Positions 43,346-52,476 of a DNA stretch of 64,000 nucleotides are shown in pieces. Every line of letters begins with the position of its first letter. The stretch's first letter is position 1. The notes under the pieces are model-generated. The model was given only the letters and a program-made list of their open reading frames with translations. It was not told the DNA's origin and searched no databases. The stretch lies in assembly GCF_014648655.1 (NCBI RefSeq), contig NZ_BMRN01000032.1:1-64000 (forward strand). Direction: 5' to 3'. Made by a program: the position numbers and the translations under genes. This DNA comes from Streptomyces atratus (GTDB lineage: Bacteria > Actinomycetota > Actinomycetes > Streptomycetales > Streptomycetaceae).

Positions 43346-45742
43346 GTGCCACCTGTCACCCAGGCCCCGCAGAGTCCGGGGCCCGCGCTGGAACTGCTGG
43401 TCCATGGCGTGGGCGGAGCCACCCCGCAGGAGATGCTCGACGATCCGCGTCCGGTCCGGGTCACCGGCGACGCGACCGCCGCCATCTACCGCCGCGCCGA
43501 GGACATGGACGCCGAACAGCACCCGGAGCGGTACCGCGACCGGCCCATCGCCGAGGCCTACTGCTGGTCCAACCTCACATCCGGCAACGGCTCCCGCGCC
43601 CTGTGGCTGCTGCTGCTCCCGTTCATGGTGGTCAACCTCGCCCACTGGATGCGCCCCACCGCGCGGGGCCGTACCCGCGCGGTGCGCCTGTACGGCGTCC
43701 TCGTCCGGCTCGTCGCGCTCAGCCTCACGGTCCTGTTGACCGCGGCGGCGTGCGAAGTCGCGCTCGATCTGACCGCCTGGCAGTGCGCAGGCGTGCCGGA
43801 CTGCTCGAACCGGCGGTCATGGCTCGGCTTCCTGTCGACGGCACAGGGCGGCTGGTGGTCCCAGCCGGGCCGAAGGCTCGCCCTTGCCGCTCTGGTGCCC
43901 ACCGCCTTGGTGGGGCTGCTCTGGTTCCTGTCCAACCGGACATGGAGCGCGTACGAATCGCAGCGCCCGCTCACCGGATCCGAACCGGATGACGTCGACA
44001 TCCAGACCGCTCACGACATGAACACCACCGGCACCGCGGTCGGCGGCCGCCCGGCTCTCGGCCGACCCGGTTTCTGGTACGGCCGCAGGCTGGTCGCCCG
44101 GCTGCGCGCCGCCCACACCGCCGCCGGATTCCTCACCGTCGCCGCATCGGTCGCGGGCGCCGCGGCCCGCCACGACCGCGCGGTCACCGGCCCCGTGCCC
44201 GAGATCCTCGGCAGGCTGGTCGAGGCGGCGCTGGTTGTGGGCGCGCTCGTCGTGCTCTGGGTCGTCTGCCGCCGCGGCCGCAGCGAACGACGTCTCGACA
44301 ACCGGCTCGACCATGCCCTCATCACCTATCTGCCCGGCGCCGCCCTGGCCCTGCTCGTCCTTGCCGCGGTGTACGCGGCGTGGTCGCGCCCCGCCTGGGT
44401 CTCTGCGGGCGCCCTGCCCGGCGATGTCACCTTCAGTGTCGTCACGCTCGGTCAGGGGGCGCTCGTCGTCATCCTCGCCGTGGTGTCGCTGGGCCTGTAC
44501 CGCCGGACCCCCGAACCCCGCACCGTCATGTACGGACTCGGCGGACCGGCCGTCGCCATGCTCGCGTGCGCTCTCGGCGGCGTCATGACCGGCGGGGTCG
44601 CCCAGCGCGTCGCCGACTGGCTCGACGGCTCCGGCACCCCGGGCATGGGCAGGAACTCCGCCATCGAGGGACCGCCGGTGCTGCTCAGCTGGCAGGCCTC
44701 GGTCATCCCCGTGCTTCTGGTGCTGCTGGCGGTACCGGGCCTTCTGCTGCTCGTACGCACATGGCTCGCCGCCCGAGCTCTGGAACCCGAGGTCGACCGG
44801 GAGTACGGGCCGCAGCGGCCGGACGCCGCCCGGACCCGGCAGATCGCCCGGATCCGGGCCACGGCGGCCCTCACCGATTCCGCGCCCTGGATCCTCGGCC
44901 CGGTCTCCGGCGCCGCGCTGCTGCTCGGTGCGGCGGCGGTCGGCGGGGCCTGGGCGAGCGGTGAGGTGCCCGGCCTCGCGATGGAGGGAAGCGGCCCGTT
45001 CGCCGAGTCCGCGGCGGAAGCGGCCCAGTCGACCGGCTCCTGGATGGTCGGACTCGGCTTCATACTCTTCGTCACCTGGGGACGGCGTGCCTACCGCGAC
45101 GCCTCCGCCCGGCGCACCATCGGCATCCTCTGGGACGTCGGTACGTTCTGGCCGCGCGCCGCCCACCCCTTCGCACCGCCCTGCTACGCCGAGCGCGCCG
45201 TCCCCGATCTGGCGTCACGGATGTCCGGCTGGACCGGACAGACCCGCGGCAGGCTCGTCATCTCCGGCCACTCCCAGGGCAGCGTCCTCGCAGCGTCCGC
45301 GGTCTGGCAACTGTCCGCCGAGACCAGGAGCCGGGTCGCCCTGCTCACCTACGGCTCGCCGATCGAGCGACTGTACGCGCGCTGGTTCCCGGCCTACTTC
45401 GGCCCCGCACCGCTGCACGGACTGCACCGGTCCGTGCACTGCTGGCGCAACCTCTGGCGGGCCACCGACCCGATCGGCGGCCGGGTCCGGCTCGACGAGG
45501 GACCGGGGCCCGAGGTGGACCGGGGGCCGCTGAAGGACCCCCTGGTCTACGGGCGCACCCCCGAGCATCCGCTGCCCGAACCCGTTCTGGGGCACTCGGA
45601 CTACCAGGCCGACCCGGTCTTCGCCCAGGAGCGGGCCGCACTGCTGGACCGGCTGGCACCGGTCCTGCCGCGCCAGGCCGACGGGGAGGGGGCCGAGGAC
45701 ACCCCACGGGCTCAGGGGAGCTCCGGCAGATCCTCCGGATAG
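43346..45742 (+). CDS. polytopic membrane protein with a lipase-like GHSQG motif
   Basis: The product is about 798 residues from GTG 43346. The N-terminus resembles hydrolases (ALELLVHGVGGATPQEML). At least nine hydrophobic segments follow in the middle, and the C-terminal cytosolic part has GRLVISGHSQGSVLAASAVW, a G-x-S-x-G serine-hydrolase elbow, with YGSPIERLYARWFPAYF after it. The domain order suggests an alpha/beta hydrolase split around a membrane block. Substrate and active-site Asp/His cannot be fixed. It converges with the beta-helix/AAA+ gene, and their 3' ends overlap by 31 bp. Confidence 0.75.
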   Translation: MPPVTQAPQSPGPALELLVHGVGGATPQEMLDDPRPVRVTGDATAAIYRRAEDMDAEQHPERYRDRPIAEAYCWSNLTSGNGSRALWLLLLPFMVVNLAHWMRPTARGRTRAVRLYGVLVRLVALSLTVLLTAAACEVALDLTAWQCAGVPDCSNRRSWLGFLSTAQGGWWSQPGRRLALAALVPTALVGLLWFLSNRTWSAYESQRPLTGSEPDDVDIQTAHDMNTTGTAVGGRPALGRPGFWYGRRLVARLRAAHTAAGFLTVAASVAGAAARHDRAVTGPVPEILGRLVEAALVVGALVVLWVVCRRGRSERRLDNRLDHALITYLPGAALALLVLAAVYAAWSRPAWVSAGALPGDVTFSVVTLGQGALVVILAVVSLGLYRRTPEPRTVMYGLGGPAVAMLACALGGVMTGGVAQRVADWLDGSGTPGMGRNSAIEGPPVLLSWQASVIPVLLVLLAVPGLLLLVRTWLAARALEPEVDREYGPQRPDAARTRQIARIRATAALTDSAPWILGPVSGAALLLGAAAVGGAWASGEVPGLAMEGSGPFAESAAEAAQSTGSWMVGLGFILFVTWGRRAYRDASARRTIGILWDVGTFWPRAAHPFAPPCYAERAVPDLASRMSGWTGQTRGRLVISGHSQGSVLAASAVWQLSAETRSRVALLTYGSPIERLYARWFPAYFGPAPLHGLHRSVHCWRNLWRATDPIGGRVRLDEGPGPEVDRGPLKDPLVYGRTPEHPLPEPVLGHSDYQADPVFAQERAALLDRLAPVLPRQADGEGAEDTPRAQGSSGRSSG

Positions 45743-48150
45743 AGCAGCGTGAGGTCGTCCGTGCTCGGCTCGGCGAGCTGGGCGACCCGGCCCGCATGCC
45801 GCTCCACCATCGACTCGAAGGTCTGCCGAGCCGTCCGCCCATTGCCGAAGGCCGGGCCCTTGGGAAGCTCCGTGAAGTACTTCAGCAACGCTTCCCCGGC
45901 CCCGGACGCCAGGGTGTATTCGTGCTCGTCGGCCTGCTGCTCGACGATCCGCAGCAGCTCGGCGGGCTCGTAGTCGCTGAAGGTGATGGTCCGTGAAAAG
46001 CGGGACGCCACACCGGGGTTGATGGTGAGGAACCGCTCCATCTCATGGGTGTACCCGGCGACGATGACGACCACCGCGTCCCGGTGGTCCTCCATCAGCT
46101 TCACGAGCGTGTCTATTGCCTCCCGGCCGAAGTCCCGGCCGGAGTCCTCGGGTGACAGGGCGTAGGCCTCGTCGACGAACAACACCCCGCCGCGCGCCCG
46201 GTCGAAGGCCTCCTGGGTCCGGATGGCAGTGGAGCCGATGTGTTCACCGACCAGATCGACGCGGGACACCTCGACCAGATGGCCGCGCTCCAGCACACCG
46301 AGCGAGGCGAGGATCTCGCCGTACAGCCGGGCCACGGTGGTCTTGCCGGTGCCGGGGGAGCCGGTGAAGACGAGATGGCGCCGGACCGACGCGGCCTTGA
46401 GCCCGGCCTCCTGACGTCGGCGGCCGACCTCGATCATGTCGGTGAGGGCGCGCACCTCCCGCTTCACGCTGTCCAGGCCCACCAGCGCGTCCAGTTCCCC
46501 GAGGACGGCGTCCGACGCGCGTACCGGCTCAGCGGCGGGCACCGTGGCCGGGGTGGGCTCAGCGGCACGGGGCCCGGGGACCGCGCCGAGCAGCCCGGAT
46601 GCCGACTGGGTCGCCGTCAGCACGGTCGGGGCCGGGGGAGCGGGGGAGCGCAGCGCGCTCTCGTCGCTCGTGCAGTCCTCCACGACGGGCCCCGCTCCCG
46701 TGCCGTCGCCGTGGGCGGTGCCCCCCTCGGCGAACTCGTATCCACCGCGGGCACACCGCTCGGTACGGCAACGGGTCAGAGTCGTACGGCAGCCGTCCAT
46801 CACATGGAAGCCATAGCCCTCGCTTCCGGTGACCCGGCAGCTGTGGAAGGTGCCGCGGCCCTCGGCGGAGACGTAGAAACCGGCCTCGGCGGGGGAGGTG
46901 ACCGTGCAGCGCTCGATCGTCGGGTCGGCGCCCTTGGTGACGATCACTCCGGTCTGCGCGGCGTCGATGGTGCAGTTGTTCAGCGTGCCGCCGCTGCCGT
47001 GGTCGCGGAACCATGCGCCGGTGGACGCCTCACGGATGCGGCAGTCGTCGAGCTGGGCGGTCGCCCCGTCGCTCACCGACACCGCGGTATTGCGGACCTG
47101 GGACAGATCGCTGTCGACCACATCGGCGCGCGATCCCCGGTCGAGCACGAAGATGGCGTCCGGTACGTCGTGGACCCGGCAGGAGTCCAGTATCACGGTC
47201 GCCCCGTCGCTCACCCAGACCGCCGGGTAGTCGCCCGTACTGTCATGTATTTCGCACTGGTTGGCGTCGACCCGGGTGCCGGGGTCCCAGACGGACAGGC
47301 CGTTGCGACCGAACCGGCGCACCGTGGAGCGGGTCAGGGTGAGGACCGAACGGGAACGCAGATCCACCGCGTTCTCCGGGATGTCGTGGATGTCGCAGTC
47401 TGCGAGTGTCAGTACGGCGTCCGTGTCGAGCGTGACCCCGTCCGCCGAAGTGCGGTGCACCGTGCAGTCGGTGAGGTGGGCGGCCGCGCGAGCGGTCACC
47501 TGTATCCCACTGCCCTTGATCTCGTACACCTCGCAGCCGACGGCCTCCAGGCCGCTGCCCTCGCCGGTGACGCTCAGCCCCGCGCCCGACGCATGGTGGA
47601 TCCGGCAGCGCTCCAGCCGCGGATGCGCACCGTCACGTACCGAGACACCCGACTGGCCGGCCGAGACGACCTCGCACTGCTCGAACACCCCGCCCGCACC
47701 GTCGAGTACGGCGATGCCGACCCCGGCCGGGTTGTCGACCGTGCAGCGGCGTACGGTCGGCCGGGCCGCACCGCGCACCTCGATCCCGGCGGCCGAACGC
47801 GTGACGATCCGCAGATCCGCGAGCTCCGGTGCGCCGTCCTCGACGAGCAGCGCCGGGGCCGTCGAGTCCTGACCCTCCACATGCAGGTCCGAGACGACGG
47901 CGGAGGCACGGACGGTCAGCGGCACGCCGTCGACCGGTGCGATCCGAACGGAACCGACCGCGCCTTCGGGGCCGCGCAGCGTCACCGCGCGGTGCAGCAC
48001 CAGATTCTCCCGGTAGGTGCCCGGCGCGACGGTGAGGACATCACCGTCGGCCGCGGCCTCCAGGGCTGCGGTGAGGGAGGCGTATTCGCCTGTGCGGCGC
48101 CGCCACCGCGATGTGCCGGTGTGCGTCACCTGGACCGTGCCCTGTGCCAT
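45712..48150 (-). CDS. beta-helix (right-handed) / AAA+ ATPase fusion
   Basis: The product is 812 residues. The N-terminal 500 residues are repetitive beta-helix coils of the pectate-lyase/NosD type, with strings such as SDLHVEGQ, LRIVTRSAAGIEV, RCTVDNPAGVGI and CTIDAAQTGVIV. A Pro/Ala linker leads to a CbbX/EccA-like AAA+ domain with Walker A VFTGSPGTGKTTVARLYGEI (near residue 596), Walker B GGVLFVDEAYALSPEDSG, and a sensor region ASRFSRTITFSDYEP. It may be a remodelling ATPase with a large binding platform, as in some Streptomyces type VII secretion-like loci. It is cytosolic. The start is ATG 48150. Confidence 0.88.
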   Translation of the reverse strand: MAQGTVQVTHTGTSRWRRRTGEYASLTAALEAAADGDVLTVAPGTYRENLVLHRAVTLRGPEGAVGSVRIAPVDGVPLTVRASAVVSDLHVEGQDSTAPALLVEDGAPELADLRIVTRSAAGIEVRGAARPTVRRCTVDNPAGVGIAVLDGAGGVFEQCEVVSAGQSGVSVRDGAHPRLERCRIHHASGAGLSVTGEGSGLEAVGCEVYEIKGSGIQVTARAAAHLTDCTVHRTSADGVTLDTDAVLTLADCDIHDIPENAVDLRSRSVLTLTRSTVRRFGRNGLSVWDPGTRVDANQCEIHDSTGDYPAVWVSDGATVILDSCRVHDVPDAIFVLDRGSRADVVDSDLSQVRNTAVSVSDGATAQLDDCRIREASTGAWFRDHGSGGTLNNCTIDAAQTGVIVTKGADPTIERCTVTSPAEAGFYVSAEGRGTFHSCRVTGSEGYGFHVMDGCRTTLTRCRTERCARGGYEFAEGGTAHGDGTGAGPVVEDCTSDESALRSPAPPAPTVLTATQSASGLLGAVPGPRAAEPTPATVPAAEPVRASDAVLGELDALVGLDSVKREVRALTDMIEVGRRRQEAGLKAASVRRHLVFTGSPGTGKTTVARLYGEILASLGVLERGHLVEVSRVDLVGEHIGSTAIRTQEAFDRARGGVLFVDEAYALSPEDSGRDFGREAIDTLVKLMEDHRDAVVVIVAGYTHEMERFLTINPGVASRFSRTITFSDYEPAELLRIVEQQADEHEYTLASGAGEALLKYFTELPKGPAFGNGRTARQTFESMVERHAGRVAQLAEPSTDDLTLLYPEDLPELP

Positions 48151-48302
48151 GGCGCTGTTGTGCCCCCACCTCGTGCGTATGTGATGCCCGTGTCACCGGC
48201 CTTGCGGCAGCGACGAACCCCGGGCCCGCCCACCGAGGAAGCGGGCGGGCCGGTCCACCGTAGCGCGCGCGGCGGGCGGGAGTTGACCCGATCGGCAGCT
48301 GA

Positions 48303-48911
48303 TCAGCTGCCGGTCCCGGTCCTGCCCCAGTCCGGACCGGCCTTCGCCCAGGCTCGGTCGATTTGGGTGTACCGCCCCCGCACCATGCGCCAGACGATCA
48401 GGCGCCGACCGCCCTCGACCACTCCGACGGCGAGCAGCGTCGCCCCCACCCCGGCCAGAGCCGCATGCGTATGAGCCGTCGGTGCGTCCATCGGCCGCAG
48501 CGCGGGGCGGCCGTCGAGGTCGGTCCAGATCTTCACCTCGGCCCCGGGATCCGTCTTGCGGGAGGAGGTGGTCACCGTACCGCGGCGGTCCGTGCCGTCC
48601 GGGGCCTTCCAGCGCGCCACCACCGAGGTCTGCGTGGTGCGCTCCGAGGACACTTCGGGATCGGTGACGAGACGTGATGCTCCCGGGGCCCGGCGTACCA
48701 CGACCGCGGTCGTGGTACGACGCTGGGCCTGCTGGGCCTGCACCGATTCCTGCAGGGCGTCGTCCGTGAGCGAACCGCACACCCAGCCCACTGCCGGTGC
48801 CGCCAGCACCATGAGAAGCAGTGCGACAAGAGCCACCCATGCCTCGCGCCGGTCAGTGGCGCGGCGCAGGGGATTGCGCCGCCAACGCCACACTCCCGTA
48901 ACCGCTCGCAC
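48303..48911 (-). CDS. Rv1733c-like two-helix membrane protein
   Basis: The product is 202 residues. A membrane helix near the N-terminus (WVALVALLLMVLAAPAVGWV) and one near the C-terminus (ALAGVGATLLAVGVVEGGRR) flank an external domain of about 110 residues (VVARWKAPDGTDRRGTVTT, GAEVKIWTDLDGRPAL). This is the Rv1733c-like layout found in many actinobacteria. Function is unknown. It lies upstream of the beta-helix/AAA+ gene on the same strand, separated by about 150 bp. Confidence 0.7.
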   Translation of the reverse strand: MRAVTGVWRWRRNPLRRATDRREAWVALVALLLMVLAAPAVGWVCGSLTDDALQESVQAQQAQRRTTTAVVVRRAPGASRLVTDPEVSSERTTQTSVVARWKAPDGTDRRGTVTTSSRKTDPGAEVKIWTDLDGRPALRPMDAPTAHTHAALAGVGATLLAVGVVEGGRRLIVWRMVRGRYTQIDRAWAKAGPDWGRTGTGS

Positions 48912-49159
48912 AGTCCTGCACCCCCTTCCGTATCCGTCTTAACCTGATACGGCACGCTTCGCTCGCCGGAGCAGCGAAGAGAGAGCAACCTCACCCTGAC
49001 CAACGCGCGGACTGCCCCCGTGAGTTCCCCTGCCTCATCGGTCCGGGCTGACGGTCCGTCCGGGGCGTGTGCGACCGAGGGGCTGTACTGCCGGTGCGGG
49101 CACACCGGGGTCGCCGTCGAGTCCCCATGGCTCGACGGCGACCTCGTGCGATTCCCGGC

Positions 49160-49633
49160 TCAGTACCCCCGGCCCTGGTACGGGCGGTTGTACGGATCCT
49201 CGTAGGGCGAGGGTGCCGGGGCGGGGCGCGGTGACGCCGGACGCATCGCCTCGTAACCGGTGCCGGGTGCGGGCCGCTGCTGTTGCGGCGGGTAGGGCGC
49301 CTGGTACCCGCCGCGGGCCGCGGTCGGCTGCTGCGGGATGTACGGCGCCGGGGCGTGCTGCAACTGTGCGGGCTGCATCGGCGCGTAGCCCTGCTGGGCC
49401 GGCTGCTGGTAGCCGTACGACGGATTGGGCTGGGAAGGCGCCGCGGGAAGAGCCGGCAGCGCCGCCGGGAGAGCCGGCAGATAGCTGTTGCCGGTGTCAT
49501 AGGCGGCAGGCACTCGGATCGGAGCGATCTGAGGGGTGCCCCGCTCCGCGACCAGGGAGTCGTAGATCGGAGTGTCGGGGAACGACGGTGCGGCGTAGTA
49601 GCCGCCGCCGTAGGTGGAGCGGGGGGAGGTCAT
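49160..49633 (-). CDS. Pro/Gln-rich Streptomyces-conserved protein
   Basis: The product is 157 residues. A compact N-terminus (SPRSTYGGGYYAAPSFPDTP, IYDSLVAERGTPQIAPIRVP) is followed by a low-complexity tail of Pro, Gln, Tyr and Ala (QPAQQGYAPMQPAQLQHAP) with PYNRPYQGRGY at the end. There is no enzyme motif. The ordered N-terminus before a disordered tail suggests a binding peptide, but the role is unknown. Confidence 0.6.
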   Translation of the reverse strand: MTSPRSTYGGGYYAAPSFPDTPIYDSLVAERGTPQIAPIRVPAAYDTGNSYLPALPAALPALPAAPSQPNPSYGYQQPAQQGYAPMQPAQLQHAPAPYIPQQPTAARGGYQAPYPPQQQRPAPGTGYEAMRPASPRPAPAPSPYEDPYNRPYQGRGY

Positions 49634-49638
49634 GACAC

Positions 49639-50238
49639 CTAAGTTAAGCCCACGATGTGCCGGTTGGGGAGACCCAATCTTGGGATCATCCGTTTTACGC
49701 TGGTTCTGTCTGTCTGACCTGCTGAAACATCGTCAAAGCTTCCGTTGACAGCGGGGGTGCGAGCGCGGGTCATCTCGCGGTGGGTGCGGCGTTGTCCGCG
49801 CTCGCGGGTTTCGTCCGGGGCGCTCGGGGAGAGGGGCGGCGGCCGCAGCTTGGCCAGGCGGGCGAACCCGGCCGCCGTGAGCGCTGCGGGATCGACGCGG
49901 GCGAACGCGTCACGCAACGTGCGCTCGCCGGGAACGCGGTAGCACCCGGCGAACGGATCGTAGGGGCAGCCGAGCCGGGCCAGGACCTCCTGCTCACACC
50001 GACGTGCCCATCCCGCAATCGCCACCAGGGAGTTGTGGTCGGCGCAGGTCATCGCGCAGACGCCGACGGCCAGCAGCGTTGCCAGGGCGAAGCGTCGCCC
50101 ACGGCGATCTCGCGGATCGAGCACTCGGGCCAGTGCGTCGAGCAGCCCGGACGGCACCACTGCCCTGGACCGTGACGCCCCGGAGGCGGTCGGTGGCGGG
50201 AGCAGAGCGGACGGGAAAGATGATGAGGCAACGAGCAC
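49639..50238 (-). pseudogene. ISAs1-family transposase, N-terminal fragment
   Basis: The N-terminal DDE_Tnp_1-associated region is present: GLLDALARVLDPRDRRGRRF, ALATLLAVGVCAMTCADHNS, VAIAGWARRCEQEVLARLGC and RVPGERTLRDAFARVDPAAL. ISAs1 transposases run to about 370 residues; here the similarity ends after about 150, and an unrelated tail (NGSFDDVSAGQTDRTSVKRM) leads to a stop. The catalytic core is absent, so this is a dead remnant. It abuts the 3' end of the GNAT pseudogene. Confidence 0.7.
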
Positions 50239-50245
50239 GGCGACC

Positions 50246-50720
50246 TTACCGGGGCCGGACCGAGTTGCCGGTCGGTGCGGCGAGTTCTTTGCTCATGAAG
50301 ATGCGGCTGGTGCCCGGTGGATCGCAGGGGACCTCTCCCAGACGCTTCCACCCTTGTTTGTGATAGAAGCCGGGGGCCTGGAAGGTGATCGTGTAGAGCA
50401 CTGTGCGGCAGCCGCGGGCGTGGGCCTCGTCCTCGGCCTGCCGAAGGATCTCTTCCCAGCCCGCTGCCACGCAGCTGAGGCGGCAGGTAGAAGAGGTCGA
50501 TGAAGAACAGCCCGAGCGAGGTGCGCCCGGTCAGTCCGCCGACCGCCTGGTGCGTCTCGGGATCACGGACCAGGACGGCGAGCGGTTTGCGGTCGGCGAT
50601 TCCCGTGAGCTCTGTGTTGAAGCGGTCCAGCGCGTCGGAGATTGCCGCGATGTCCGCTGGGATGGGGGCGTCGGTGACCACGAGGTCCGTCCGGGGTTCG
50701 GGCTGGGGTGACGCGGTCAT
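50246..50720 (-). pseudogene. GNAT-family acetyltransferase with a frameshift
   Basis: From ATG 50720 the frame reads DRFNTELTGIADRKPLAVLV, then VGGLTGRTSLGLFFIDLFYL and LPPQLRGSGLG, the start of the acetyl-CoA-binding motif A. At about 50470 the frame breaks, and the continuation EEILRQAEDEAHARGCRTVL, then APGFYHKQGWKRLGEVP, lies in another frame. A small deletion in the GGGAAGAG stretch of the pyrophosphate-binding loop is the likely cause. Otherwise the protein would be about 155 residues and complete. It diverges from the ArsR gene. Confidence 0.75.
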
Positions 50721-50819
50721 GGTTGCTCCAGAGGTGAGCGGAGGCGGCACGGCCTCGCGGGCAGATGCAGGTGCGGGGTCGGCGAGCCCTGCGCACGTGC
50801 CGACGCTAGGACGTGGACG

Positions 50820-50837
50820 CTTCGACGAACGTCGAAG
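50820..50837. promoter_or_regulatory. perfect palindromic operator
   Basis: CTTCGAC-GAAC-GTCGAAG is a perfect 7-bp inverted repeat with a 4-bp spacer, 23 bp upstream of the ArsR-type gene and in the region it shares with the divergent GNAT gene. It is a probable binding site of the ArsR-type protein. Confidence 0.6.
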
Positions 50838-50859
50838 GGACGTCGGCGACAATGGGAAC

Positions 50860-51573
50860 GTGGACATTCAGCGTGCAGGTCAGGATGTGGGTGTGGACCT
50901 GGCGGGCGTGGCCGGGTTGTTGGCCGACGGAACCCGGGCAGCCTTCTGCCTGGCGCTGCTCGACGGCCGGGCGTGGACGGCGAATGAGCTCGCGCGTTAT
51001 GCCGGGGTCGCACCGTCCACCGCGACGTCGCATCTGAACCTGCTCGTGAGCGGCGGGCTCCTCGTCGAGGAGCGGCACGGACGCCACCGTTACGTACGGG
51101 TGGCCGACCGCAGGGTGGTCGAACTGATCGAGAGTCTTGCCGCGCTGGCACCGCAGGGCAGCGCCCGACCACGTTCGCTGTCGGCCTCCGGCCGACAGCA
51201 GGCACTGGCCCGTGCGCGGCTGTGTTACGACCACCTGGCCGGAGCCGTCGCGCTGGCGATCACCGACGCGATGATCGAGCGCGGCCTGCTGGAGTGGGGG
51301 CCCGAGCCGGGCCTGACCGGCAAGGGCGCCCTCTGGCTGGCCGAGGCCGGTATCACGGTGCCTGGCGGCTCACGCCGACCGCCGGTGCGCGCATGCCTTG
51401 ACTGGACCGAGCGCCGTCCCCACCTGGCGGGCGCGGTGGGTGCTGCCCTGTGCGCCCACGCACTCGCCACCGGATGGATGACGCGCATCGGCACTACCCG
51501 CGCCCTCATCGTGACGCCCGCCGGCCGTCGGGCATGGCACGACCACCTCGGCCTGCCGCCAGCTGAACTCTGA
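50860..51573 (+). CDS. ArsR-family winged-helix regulator
   Basis: The product is 237 residues from GTG 50860. The ArsR helix-turn-helix lies in AGLLADGTRAAFCLALLDGR, then AWTANELARYAGVAPSTATS and HLNLLVSGGLLVEERHGRHR. The C-terminal half is an extra domain seen in larger DUF-type ArsR proteins and has no metal-binding Cys pair, so metal sensing is unlikely. It is preceded by a perfect palindrome and diverges from the broken GNAT gene. Confidence 0.85.
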   Translation: MDIQRAGQDVGVDLAGVAGLLADGTRAAFCLALLDGRAWTANELARYAGVAPSTATSHLNLLVSGGLLVEERHGRHRYVRVADRRVVELIESLAALAPQGSARPRSLSASGRQQALARARLCYDHLAGAVALAITDAMIERGLLEWGPEPGLTGKGALWLAEAGITVPGGSRRPPVRACLDWTERRPHLAGAVGAALCAHALATGWMTRIGTTRALIVTPAGRRAWHDHLGLPPAEL

Positions 51574-52476
51574 TCCTTTGGCGGTCGTCGACAATGTAGA
51601 CGCGGCCGACCCCACGGCAGTCGGCAAGGCGAATGTTGTCCGATGCGCACCAGACACCCTCGTGATCTACAAGCTCCGCGCTCGTACTGAGTCCGGGCCA
51701 CACCCACGCCCGTGACCAAGTTGGGCGAACAGGACTCTCCCCGGGGCCCTGGTGACGCCCCCGGGCCCCGTGGGGGCCGTCATGTGCGTCTTGGGCGTAA
51801 TATCTGCCTGAACATGTCAAATGTCCGTCAGCTCGCGTCCCGGACTCGCGCTCCTGGGTAACCAACTCCCTTCGTAGGTAAGGGGATTCGAGAGCGGACA
51901 TGGCAGTCCATCGCGGGCGACGGTGTTGTCGTGGCGTTGAGCGGGTGCTCCGGAGGCGGGGGAGCGCAGGAGCCTGCTGGGTCGCGATGCTCGTTCGACG
52001 CTGATTCCGGCACAGCGTCATGACGCTCGCTCGGCCGGCTGTCGAGCCCAAGCCGAAGATCCTGGCCGGCCCCCGCGGTCTCGATCTCGGTGGTTGCCAG
52101 TGCGCGGTTGCGGCACACGGAGAACCAGAAGGACCAGACGATCAGGAGACGCCCCCGAGGCCGGTGACGAGCCTGTTTATTCTGCGGTAGCGGACGTACA
52201 TCGCGCCGATGCCGAGCGCGAGCCGGCCCACCCCAACCAGCCGTGGATCCAGCACGCTGCGGACGTCTCGCCCACTGACGACGCCCCGGCGCTCGCCGCT
52301 CGCCGCTCGTCCAGCACATCGCCTCGCTCTTGAGCGGGGGCTGCTCAAGGGTGAAGTGCCGGGGCTGACCGAGCGGCTGTGCGGCAGTACGAGCACTGCC
52401 GCCTCGGTCTCACCGCCTGCGGGTGTCATGTCCTCGACGGCAGCTGCCGAGTCTCGCGCCCCCCGTATGAACGCCG
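51574..52476. other. about 900 bp without a supported gene
   Basis: On the minus strand, around 51590-51720, a coherent piece (WVWPGLSTSAELVDHEGVWC, ASDNIRLADCRGVGRVYIVD) survives but cannot be assigned. On the minus strand near 52142-52250, LDPRLVGVGRLALGIGAMYV also looks coding-like. Both lack starts. A strong hairpin lies at 51742-51770. The rest has no motif. This is probably decayed accessory DNA. Confidence 0.4.
51742..51770. terminator. strong hairpin in a decayed region
   Basis: CGGGGCCC at 51742-51749 pairs with GGGCCCCG at 51763-51770 (8-bp perfect stem, 13-base loop), and further C/G-rich flanks extend it with one bulge. It lies 170 bp after the ArsR gene and could end its transcript. 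There is no T-tract. Confidence 0.45.

Noticed and set aside
46240..48474. 744-codon plus-strand frame opposite the beta-helix/AAA+ gene
   Set aside because: There are no motifs, and the minus strand contains Walker A, Walker B and regular beta-helix repeats.
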